A stretch of DNA of 15,192 nucleotides from Rickettsia typhi (lineage in GTDB: Bacteria > Pseudomonadota > Alphaproteobacteria > Rickettsiales > Rickettsiaceae): NCBI GenBank assembly GCA_945883665.1, contig CAMCXV010000026.1:1-15192 (forward strand). The letters run 5' to 3'. The position numbers and the translations under genes were made by a program. Positions 8,723 through 15,132 of this stretch are shown piece by piece. The notes beneath the pieces are model-generated. The model was not told where the DNA came from and searched no databases. It worked only from the letters and a program-made list of their open reading frames with translations. Each line of letters begins with the position of its first letter. Within the stretch, counting starts at the first letter, position 1.

Positions 8723-9229
8723 ATGTATAAATTAATAGTTAGATTATCATTAGCACTCATTTTTGGTATATATGTATTTTTGATTTGTCTTATACCGCTA
8801 AAACTATATAAATTAAATTTAATGTATGTTTTTGATGAAATTTTTCCTGCCATTGACATAGTAATTATTTATTACTTCTCTAGTTATGCAAAAGTTAGAT
8901 ATTGGATGATATTTTTTATTGGTTTAATATTAGATCAATTATATCAAATGCCTACAGGATCAAATTCATTAATTATCATTACTGTCAATTTAGTTTTAAG
9001 CTATTCAAATCGTTGGTTTGTTTTAAAAGATGAAATAACAAATATAGTAGTTTTTAGCATCTATAGTTTTTTTATTATAAGTTTCAAAGAGATTATTTTT
9101 TTAAAAAAAAACGATTATAATTTTCAAGGATTATCTATTTATTTTTATTATATTACAACTTTCTTATCTTACCCTATATTAAAATTCTTGATTCATAAAC
9201 CTTACATGTTCATAACTAAAAATGTTTAA
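8723..9229 (+). CDS. mreD: Rod shape-determining membrane protein MreD
   Basis: This is a 168-residue, very hydrophobic protein with about five predicted membrane helices. The segment FIGLILDQLYQMPTGSNSLI (about residues 65-84), with Asp71, Pro77 and Gly79, matches the one well-conserved motif of MreD (G-L-x-x-D-x(5)-P-x-G-x(3)-L). MreD is an inner-membrane component of the elongasome that links MreC to the RodA-PBP2 synthase. The gene lies 2 nt before mrdA, the usual mreD-mrdA pairing, which strengthens the call for an otherwise fast-evolving protein. mreB and mreC are not in the window. The preceding 97-nt gap (8626-8722) holds no gene and no clear promoter or terminator. Confidence 0.8.
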   Translation: MYKLIVRLSLALIFGIYVFLICLIPLKLYKLNLMYVFDEIFPAIDIVIIYYFSSYAKVRYWMIFFIGLILDQLYQMPTGSNSLIIITVNLVLSYSNRWFVLKDEITNIVVFSIYSFFIISFKEIIFLKKNDYNFQGLSIYFYYITTFLSYPILKFLIHKPYMFITKNV

Positions 9230-9231
9230 TT

Positions 9232-11010
9232 ATGTTAGATAAAAGGATAATAGAAGGACAGCTTGTTTCAAGACGTACTTTAATTATTGGAGCAGGAAAA
9301 TTTGGTCTATTATTCTTGCTTGCAAGTAGGATGTTCTATATGCAATTCATAAAAAAAAATGAATATAAGACTCTGTCCGATCAAAATAGGATTAAAATGA
9401 TTGTTATTACCCCTTCTAGAGGGCAAATTTATGACAAAGCTAGAAGAGTTATCGCTAAGAATAATACATGCTTTAGATTGTTATTGGATAAAAATATCAA
9501 TTCATCTTTTGAAGAAGAGGTAAAGACTATTATAGAAGTTCTTGAACTAGATAACACGCAAATTAAAGAAATAAATAAAAGAATCAAAAAAGCTGGCAGA
9601 AGAATTCCTACACTGATAATAGATTGTCTTAATTGGCAACAAGTTTCTGTTATAGAAGAACGTAAAGAAGTTCTGAAATCACTATTTATTGATATTGGAA
9701 ATATCAGATTTTATAAATATGCTGAAGATACAGTGCATTTACTTGGTTATATGGGTAGGATTGATAAAAACACAAAAATCGATGAACTTGCATTTACAGA
9801 TGAAAATTTTAGAGTTGGAAAAATTGGTATAGAAAAATTCTATGAGGATAAGTTAAGAGGTAAATTTGGTTATAAACAAATTGAGGTTAATGCGCATGGA
9901 AATTATGTTAGAAACTTATCTGAAAATCAACCGTTAAAGGGTAATGAACTACATTTAAATATTGATGCTGAACTGCAGAAAAAAATTATACCTTATTTAA
10001 ATAATAAAGGCTCTAGTGCTATTATAATGGACTGTTTGGATGGTTCTATACTCAGCTGTTGCTCTACCCCATCTTACAATCCCAATAATTTCAATTTTTT
10101 ATCAAATAAATATTGGGCTAGTTTAATTCACGATCCTAATAAACCATTAATCAATAAAACTATTCACAGTTTATATCCCCCTGGTTCAATATTTAAACTA
10201 ATAACTATTTTGGCAGCGCTTGAATCAGGAATAGCTACTTCTCATACTATCAATTGCAACGGTGGGCCAGTTCTTGGAGGAAATAGTTTTAGATGTGCAA
10301 AAACAACTGGTCATGGTGTTTTAAATATGCATGATGCAATAATGTATTCCTGTAATATTTATATGTTTGAAATTGCAAAACTGATAGGTCCCGAAAAAAT
10401 AATCAACATTGCTCAAAAATTTGGGTTTGGTTCAAAAACTGGTATTGATTTATCCTCTGAACTTGCTGGATTTGTTCCTACTTTAGATTGGAAACAAAAA
10501 GAATTAAATAAGAAATGGTCTCTGGGAGATACTTTTAACCTATCAATTGGACAAGGTTTTACACTTTGTACACCAATGCAACTAGCAAGATTTATAACAG
10601 CAATAGCAGCTAATGGTAAATTATATACTCCCAAAATTGTTACATCTGAAGCTGAATATATTCAACTTGATGTAAATAATGATCACATAAATTTTTTAAA
10701 ACAAGCAATGCATAGTACTGTTAATATAATCGGCGGTACAGGATATTCAGCGAAGTTGAATCATAATGAAATATATCTAGCTGGTAAAACTGGAACATCT
10801 CAAGTGGTAGCAAAGAAAAATACAGAAGATGATCTTAGTAGATCTGATATCGCGTGGAGCAGAAGAAATCATGCGATTTTCACTGGATATGCTCCTTCAG
10901 AAAATCCAAAATATAGTGTTACAGTATATTATGATCATGGAGGAGGCGGTGGCAAAGCTGCTGCGCCAATAGCAAAAAAAATACTAGAACAAGTTTTCGA
11001 CCAAACATAA
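9232..11010 (+). CDS. mrdA: Penicillin-binding protein 2 (peptidoglycan transpeptidase)
   Basis: PBP2, 592 residues, is the monofunctional class B transpeptidase of the elongasome; it cross-links glycan strands made by RodA in the periplasm. A short cytoplasmic N-terminus is followed by one membrane anchor (about residues 16-38). The pedestal/dimerisation domain begins with ITPSRGQIYDK (59-69). The transpeptidase domain carries all three active-site motifs: SxxK with catalytic Ser319 (PPGSIFK, Lys322), SxN at 373-375 (SCN) and KTG at 519-521 (AGKTGTSQ). A GYMGRIDK segment (172-179) and the glycine-rich DHGGGGGKAAAPIAKKILE end are typical of PBP2 rather than the septal FtsI. The gene starts 2 nt after mreD, so the two are almost certainly cotranslated. 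No defect is seen. Confidence 0.95.
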   Translation: MLDKRIIEGQLVSRRTLIIGAGKFGLLFLLASRMFYMQFIKKNEYKTLSDQNRIKMIVITPSRGQIYDKARRVIAKNNTCFRLLLDKNINSSFEEEVKTIIEVLELDNTQIKEINKRIKKAGRRIPTLIIDCLNWQQVSVIEERKEVLKSLFIDIGNIRFYKYAEDTVHLLGYMGRIDKNTKIDELAFTDENFRVGKIGIEKFYEDKLRGKFGYKQIEVNAHGNYVRNLSENQPLKGNELHLNIDAELQKKIIPYLNNKGSSAIIMDCLDGSILSCCSTPSYNPNNFNFLSNKYWASLIHDPNKPLINKTIHSLYPPGSIFKLITILAALESGIATSHTINCNGGPVLGGNSFRCAKTTGHGVLNMHDAIMYSCNIYMFEIAKLIGPEKIINIAQKFGFGSKTGIDLSSELAGFVPTLDWKQKELNKKWSLGDTFNLSIGQGFTLCTPMQLARFITAIAANGKLYTPKIVTSEAEYIQLDVNNDHINFLKQAMHSTVNIIGGTGYSAKLNHNEIYLAGKTGTSQVVAKKNTEDDLSRSDIAWSRRNHAIFTGYAPSENPKYSVTVYYDHGGGGGKAAAPIAKKILEQVFDQT

Positions 11011-11027
11011 CTTAATAAAGAAAGGCA

Positions 11028-11056
11028 TTGAATATAGATCTTTATCCTAATATATT
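11028..11056 (+). promoter_or_regulatory. Candidate sigma70 promoter for dgt-argS
   Basis: A TTGAAT -35 box (11028-11033, 4 of 6), a 17-nt spacer and a TATATT -10 box (11051-11056, 5 of 6) lie in the 93-nt gap between mrdA and dgt. Predicted transcription would start near 11063, about 40 nt before the dgt ATG. It is the best-spaced promoter match I found in the window. Confidence 0.45.
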
Positions 11057-11067
11057 CTTTAAATATG

Positions 11068-11079
11068 TACTTATAAGTA
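11068..11079. repeat. Perfect 12-bp palindrome in the dgt leader
   Basis: TACTTATAAGTA reads the same on both strands. It sits just downstream of the predicted start site of dgt and about 25 nt before the dgt ATG, where a dimeric repressor could act. Palindromes of this composition are not rare in AT-rich DNA, so an operator role is only a possibility. Confidence 0.3.
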
Positions 11080-11103
11080 AAAAAACCTCTAAAGAGAAAA
11101 ATA

Positions 11104-12264
11104 ATGCTTGAACAATATGCATGTATACCTCAAAAAACAAAGGGAAGAATACACGCTGAAAAACCAACACCTTATAGAAATGAATTTGAAAGAGACCGAG
11201 ATCGAATAATTCATTCTAATTCTTTTAAAAGACTACAATATAAAACCCAAGTTTTTGTTAATCATGAAGGTGATCATTACAGGAATCGTCTTACTCACTC
11301 AGTAGAAGTATCCTCTATTGCAAGATCTTTATGTAAAGCTCTGAATTTATCTGATGATTTAGCAGAGGCAGTAGGTCTTGCTCATGATCTTGGTCACTCC
11401 CCATTTGGTCATGCTGGTGAAGAATCTCTGAACGAGTGTATGAAAGATTATGGTGGTTTTTCCCACAATGCACATTCTTTCAAAATTCTAACGTATTTAG
11501 AAAAAAAATATGCAGCTTATAATGGTCTAAATCTTACTTGGGAAGTGCTGGAGGGAATAATAAAACATAATGGACCTCTTCCTAAAAAAGATTTATCTAG
11601 CTATATCAGAGATTATGATGAAATAAATCCTCTTGATCTAACAAAATACTCTTCTGCTGAATCTCAAGTAGCTTCTCTTGCTGATGACATAGCTTATACC
11701 ACCCATGATTTAGAAGATAGTATAGGAGCTGAAATCATAACATATAAAGATCTTGAGGAAATAGAGATTTTAGATAAATATATACACGATATTAGAAATA
11801 CATATCAAGACATAGATAATTCAAGATTAATTTACGAAGTCTCGAGAAAATTAACTCATCACTTAATAGAAAGCCTTTTATCACAAACAAAAGATAATAT
11901 CGCGAAGCATAAAATTAAAACTGAATCAGATATAAGAGATTTAGGTTGTCCATTAGTAGATTTTACCGTAGATGTAGTTAACGAAGTTAAGATTATTAAA
12001 GAATTTTTATTTAAAAAAGTCTATAAACATCACAGGGTTGTATCAGTTACATTGCAATGTCAAAATATTGTAAAAAGTCTTTTTAAATTATATGATGAAA
12101 ATATAAATTTACTGCCATTTAGCTGGCGTGAAATGATAAAAGATGATGTAAATAATTCAAAAATGTCTATAATAGCTGATTATATAGCTGGTATGACTGA
12201 TCGATATGCAATAAAACAATATCAATCATTTTATAACTTAAAATTTGCAAATGCTGATTTATGA
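11104..12264 (+). CDS. dgt: dGTPase-like HD-domain dNTP triphosphohydrolase
   Basis: This 386-residue protein belongs to the deoxyguanosinetriphosphate triphosphohydrolase-like HD family, which splits dNTPs to the deoxynucleoside and triphosphate and so tunes DNA precursor pools. Metal-binding residues of the HD domain are in place: His65 (RLTHSVEV), His94-Asp95 (LAHDLGHSPFGHAGE) and Asp194 (LADDIAY). His98 and His103 in the same loop fit the dGTPase subgroup. The N-terminal RDRIIHSNSFKRLQYKTQVF and the middle SHNAHSFKIL and LTWEVLEGIIKHNGP are family signatures of the shorter 'type 2' alphaproteobacterial proteins. An AAAGAG motif about 10 nt before the ATG may serve as ribosome site. Its stop overlaps the argS start by 4 nt (ATGA). 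Its true substrate preference cannot be read from the sequence. Confidence 0.9.
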   Translation: MLEQYACIPQKTKGRIHAEKPTPYRNEFERDRDRIIHSNSFKRLQYKTQVFVNHEGDHYRNRLTHSVEVSSIARSLCKALNLSDDLAEAVGLAHDLGHSPFGHAGEESLNECMKDYGGFSHNAHSFKILTYLEKKYAAYNGLNLTWEVLEGIIKHNGPLPKKDLSSYIRDYDEINPLDLTKYSSAESQVASLADDIAYTTHDLEDSIGAEIITYKDLEEIEILDKYIHDIRNTYQDIDNSRLIYEVSRKLTHHLIESLLSQTKDNIAKHKIKTESDIRDLGCPLVDFTVDVVNEVKIIKEFLFKKVYKHHRVVSVTLQCQNIVKSLFKLYDENINLLPFSWREMIKDDVNNSKMSIIADYIAGMTDRYAIKQYQSFYNLKFANADL

Positions 12265-13994
12265 ATATATTTAAAGAATTAAGATCTGATCTTGAGAGTT
12301 GCTGTTTTCAAATCTGTACGGACTCAGAAATTTGGAGTCATGCAACTTTAGAATCACCAAAAGATCAGTTAAATGGTGATATTTCTACAAATATAGCAAT
12401 GTTGATTGCAGCAAAAAATGGTGGAAATCCTAGGGAAATAGCAATTAAATTTAAAGAATCATTAAATAATATACCTTATATTGCCCACATCGAAGTTGCA
12501 GGACCTGGTTTTATAAATTTTACCATAAAGGCTGAAAAATGGTATGAATCGATTAAAAGCATAATTAACGATGATAAAGAGTTTTGGTGTAGTGATATTG
12601 GAAAAGGAGAAAAAGTAAATATAGAATATGTATCTGCCAACCCAACTGGGCCTATGCATATTGGACATGCAAGAGGCGCGGTCTATGGTGATGCGCTGGC
12701 GAATATTTTAAAGAAATGCGGCTATAATGTTACCAAAGAATATTATGTTAACGACGCTGGATCACAAATTGAAACACTGATTGATAGTCTACTCATTCGC
12801 TATAAAGAGGCTTTGAGCGGTAAAAAAGCTATTATCCCTGAAGGTCTATATCCTGGTGATTATTTAGTTGTTTTAGGAAAAAAGCTTGCCTTGGAATATA
12901 AATCCACATTACTTGAAATGGATGAAACTACAATGCGCCATAAATTGAAAAAAATTGCAATTTATGAAATGCTTGAATTAATTAAACTTGATCTTCAAAA
13001 ACTTGGTGTAAAGCACGATGTTTTCACTTCCGAACAGACTCTACATGATAACGGCAAAATAGATGAGGCTGTTGCTATACTAACAAAAATGGGGTTGATA
13101 TATCGTGGGGTTTTACCAGCGCCTAAAGGAAAAATAGATGAAAATTGGGAAGAAAAAGAACAATTACTGCTAAAATCATCTAATTATGGTGATGATCAAG
13201 ATAGACCTATACAAAAAGGTGACGGTTCTTGGTCTTATTTAGCTGCTGATTTTGCGTATGCTAAAGACAAGATAGATCGTGGTTTTAATTGTTTAATCTA
13301 CATATTAGGAGCGGATCATAGCGGCTATATTAAAAGAATAAAAGCAGTTATCGAAGCATTGGGTGATGGTAAAGTAAAAAGTGATGTTCGTACTAGTCAG
13401 TTGGTTAATTTTGTTAAAGGAAATGAGCCAATAAAAATGTCAAAAAGAAGTGGCAATTTCATGACTGTCAGTGATGTGATAAATGATGTTGGCAAAGATA
13501 TTATTCGTTTTATCATGCTTACACGTAGAAATGATATGACATTAGATTTTGACTTTGCTAAAGTTAAAGAACAGTCTAAGGATAATCCTGTTTTCTATGT
13601 GCAATATGCGCATGTAAGAACAAAATCAATTTTGACAAAAGCTAAGAAGAATATTCCATTAGCATATGAAATTTTTATGAAACAAGAATTTAATCTTACT
13701 CTTCTTAATTCAGAAGAAGAAATACAGTTAATTAAATTAATTGCTTCTTGGCCAAAAATTTTATCTTCATCTGCCATAACACGTGAACCACAAAGAATAG
13801 CGTATTATCTAATTGATGTAGCCTCTAGATTTCATTCTATTTGGAATCTAGGTAAGGAAAATAATGATTATCGATTTAACATAGAGGATAATAAAGAATT
13901 AACTGCTGCAAGACTAGCTTTCGCAGAAGTTATAAGAAAAATTATTGCAAATGGCTTTAAACTTATTGGTGTTACCCCATTAAATAAAATGTAG
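12261..13994 (+). CDS. argS: Arginyl-tRNA synthetase
   Basis: ArgRS, 577 residues, charges tRNA(Arg). The N-terminal Add-1 domain (about residues 1-90) shows the typical GDISTNIAM and GPGFINFTI segments that bind the tRNA D-loop. The class I signature HIGH is at 133-136 within SANPTGPMHIGHARGA. The KMSKR loop is intact at 392-396 (PIKMSKRSGNF); many ArgRS have a degenerate version, so a canonical one is notable but not rare. The DALR anticodon-binding domain follows, ending in IIANGFKLIGVTPLNKM, the expected ArgRS terminus. The ATG overlaps the dgt stop by 4 nt, indicating translational coupling. The dgt-argS pairing is known from alphaproteobacteria. Confidence 0.96.
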   Translation: MNIFKELRSDLESCCFQICTDSEIWSHATLESPKDQLNGDISTNIAMLIAAKNGGNPREIAIKFKESLNNIPYIAHIEVAGPGFINFTIKAEKWYESIKSIINDDKEFWCSDIGKGEKVNIEYVSANPTGPMHIGHARGAVYGDALANILKKCGYNVTKEYYVNDAGSQIETLIDSLLIRYKEALSGKKAIIPEGLYPGDYLVVLGKKLALEYKSTLLEMDETTMRHKLKKIAIYEMLELIKLDLQKLGVKHDVFTSEQTLHDNGKIDEAVAILTKMGLIYRGVLPAPKGKIDENWEEKEQLLLKSSNYGDDQDRPIQKGDGSWSYLAADFAYAKDKIDRGFNCLIYILGADHSGYIKRIKAVIEALGDGKVKSDVRTSQLVNFVKGNEPIKMSKRSGNFMTVSDVINDVGKDIIRFIMLTRRNDMTLDFDFAKVKEQSKDNPVFYVQYAHVRTKSILTKAKKNIPLAYEIFMKQEFNLTLLNSEEEIQLIKLIASWPKILSSSAITREPQRIAYYLIDVASRFHSIWNLGKENNDYRFNIEDNKELTAARLAFAEVIRKIIANGFKLIGVTPLNKM

Positions 13995-14012
13995 TATTTA
14001 AATATCTTCATT

Positions 14013-14846
14013 ATGAAAAGCAGAGAAATAACAGCGAAATGGTTTGAAGAATTACGAGATCAAATTTGTACTTCTTATGAACAAATAGAGTTGGACTTTG
14101 CTCAAAAAAATAATCTAAAAGCTGGAAAATTCATCAAAAAACCATGGAATAGAGAAGGTGGTGGTGGTGGTGTGATATCTGTAATGCGTGCTAATGTATT
14201 TGAAAAAGTTGGTGTAAATATATCTACTGTACATGGAGTATTCTCGGAAAAATTTAGAAAACAAATACCGGGCGCGAATGATAATCCTGAGTTTTTTGCT
14301 ACTGGCATTTCTCTTGTAGCTCATATGTGCTCGCCATTAGTGCCTGCCGTACATTTTAATACTAGATATATAGAAACAACTAAATATTGGTTTGGTGGTG
14401 GTGGAGATCTTACGCCTATCTATCAAGACGATGAAGAAACAGAAATTTTTCATCATGCTTTCAAAGATTCTTGTGATAAGCATGATCCACGCTATTACCC
14501 TAAATTTAAAAAAGCCTGTGATGAGTATTTTTTCTTAAAACACAGAAATGAGCCAAGAGGAGTTGGCGGTATATTTTATGATTATTTAGATACTGGAAAT
14601 TTTGACAATGACTTTGCTTTCACAAAAGAAGTTGGTCTTGGAATGAGAGATATATACCCCAAGATTGTTCGTAAAAAAATGGATCTATCATGGACTCCGG
14701 AACAAAGAGAGTACCAACTTCTTAAAAGAGGTCGGTATGTAGAATTTAATCTTTTATATGATAGAGGAACAACATTTGGTCTAGAGACTGGTGGAAATGT
14801 TGAAGCAATTTTAATGTCATTGCCACCAGAAGTAAAATGGTCGTAA
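14013..14846 (+). CDS. hemF: Oxygen-dependent coproporphyrinogen III oxidase
   Basis: HemF, 277 residues, performs the O2-dependent oxidative decarboxylation of coproporphyrinogen III to protoporphyrinogen IX in heme synthesis; it acts in the cytoplasm. Family segments appear in order: WNREGGGGGVISVM (about residues 45-58), KVGVNISTVHGVF (65-77), FFATGISLVAHM (94-105, with His104), PAVHFNTRYIE (111-121), YWFGGGGDLTPIY (125-137), GVGGIFYDYLD, and near the end LLYDRGTTFGLETGGNVEAILMSLPP. The protein stops at EVKWS, where E. coli HemF (299 residues) continues about 20 residues. As I recall, rickettsial HemF proteins are also about this short, so I do not treat it as truncated. It starts 18 nt after argS and is probably in the same transcript. 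The recurrent poly-glycine stretches are normal for the family. Confidence 0.95.
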   Translation: MKSREITAKWFEELRDQICTSYEQIELDFAQKNNLKAGKFIKKPWNREGGGGGVISVMRANVFEKVGVNISTVHGVFSEKFRKQIPGANDNPEFFATGISLVAHMCSPLVPAVHFNTRYIETTKYWFGGGGDLTPIYQDDEETEIFHHAFKDSCDKHDPRYYPKFKKACDEYFFLKHRNEPRGVGGIFYDYLDTGNFDNDFAFTKEVGLGMRDIYPKIVRKKMDLSWTPEQREYQLLKRGRYVEFNLLYDRGTTFGLETGGNVEAILMSLPPEVKWS

Positions 14847-14905
14847 ATGTGATAGCAAAAGCGATTTAAATATTCCACCAAATGGATTCCTGCAATAAGA
14901 TGTAT

Positions 14906-14923
14906 AAATAAGAGCTATTTTTT
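14906..14923 (+). terminator. Weak possible terminator after hemF
   Basis: AAATA and TATTT form a 5-bp A-T stem around a 5-nt loop (AGAGC), followed by TTT. All pairs are A-T, so the stem is weak; it is the only stem-plus-T arrangement seen between hemF and the hairpin cluster. Confidence 0.2.
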
Positions 14924-14960
14924 AGGTGATTGTTTATTTTTAGAGACTGTTCGCAAAATA

Positions 14961-15056
14961 TTATTGGGTAGTTGAGCTGCAAGCTCTCTCTACAAAATCC
15001 AATTCAGGATAAGGAGTTTTTGAACTATAGATTTGTGCTAAAGATTGAACCCGCAT
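14961..15056 (-). other. Short minus-strand open frame within the hairpin region (31 codons from ATG)
   Basis: Reading leftwards from an ATG at 15056-15054, 31 codons follow (MRVQSLAQIYSSKTPYP...) to a TAA at 14963-14961. The frame is open 13 codons further upstream, to 15095, without another ATG. I recognise no domain and see no ribosome site. It may be chance, a relic of a larger gene, or a peptide encoded by a repeat, comparable in idea to rickettsial palindromic elements. It is not annotated as a gene. Confidence 0.25.
14974..14986. repeat. Hairpin 1
   Basis: GAGCT and AGCTC form a perfect 5-bp stem around GCA. It is the leftmost and, with hairpin 2, the weakest of the four hairpins. Confidence 0.4.
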
Positions 15057-15061
15057 AGCGG
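15051..15061. repeat. Hairpin 2
   Basis: CCGC and GCGG form a perfect 4-bp all-G/C stem around ATA. It lies 4 nt before hairpin 3, and its loop contains the ATG of the minus-strand open frame. Confidence 0.4.
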
Positions 15062-15065
15062 AAAT

Positions 15066-15085
15066 CTCGGGAGCTTGCTCCCGAG
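15066..15085. repeat. Hairpin 3 (strong)
   Basis: CTCGGGAG and CTCCCGAG form a perfect 8-bp stem around the tetraloop CTTG. It is the most G+C-rich short stretch of the window. There is no T-run on either side, so it is not a standard intrinsic terminator. Its place before tnpA fits a structured mobile-element end. Confidence 0.7.
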
Positions 15086-15095
15086 CTGGATAGCG

Positions 15096-15121
15096 TTATA
15101 ATAGGCGTTAGCCTATTATAA
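15096..15121. repeat. Hairpin 4 (strong, next to tnpA start)
   Basis: TTATAATAGGC and GCCTATTATAA form a perfect 11-bp stem around the tetraloop GTTA, ending 11 nt before the transposase ATG. In IS200/IS605 elements a subterminal hairpin of this kind is the TnpA binding site, and leader hairpins may also limit tnpA expression. Either role is possible here; neither can be proven from one end. Confidence 0.7.
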
Positions 15122-15132
15122 AAAATCTTACT

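Larger units (their letters stand above)
14847..15132. other. Non-coding, hairpin-rich region between hemF and a transposase start
   Basis: No housekeeping gene lies in these 286 nt. The first ~95 nt are featureless AT-rich DNA with at most a weak terminator. From 14941 the composition changes: there is the string TAGAGACTGTTCGC, then four perfect hairpins up to 15121, with locally high G+C at 15051-15085. The minus strand is open from 15095 to a stop at 14961. The region looks like a mobile-element end and/or a dispersed repeat rather than a gene remnant of the neighbours. Confidence 0.6.

Noticed and set aside
14102..14324. Two overlapping minus-strand open frames opposite hemF
   Set aside because: They are antisense shadows of the glycine-rich and conserved parts of hemF, with low-complexity threonine/proline runs.
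14847..14910. Frameshifted continuation of hemF
   Set aside because: I read all three frames past the stop; none gives the E-Y-x-W type residues expected in the C-terminal tail of longer HemF proteins.
15066..15121. Hairpins 3 and 4 as intrinsic terminators of hemF
   Set aside because: Neither is followed by a T-run on the plus strand, and they lie 220 nt or more past the hemF stop; position before tnpA fits an element end better.
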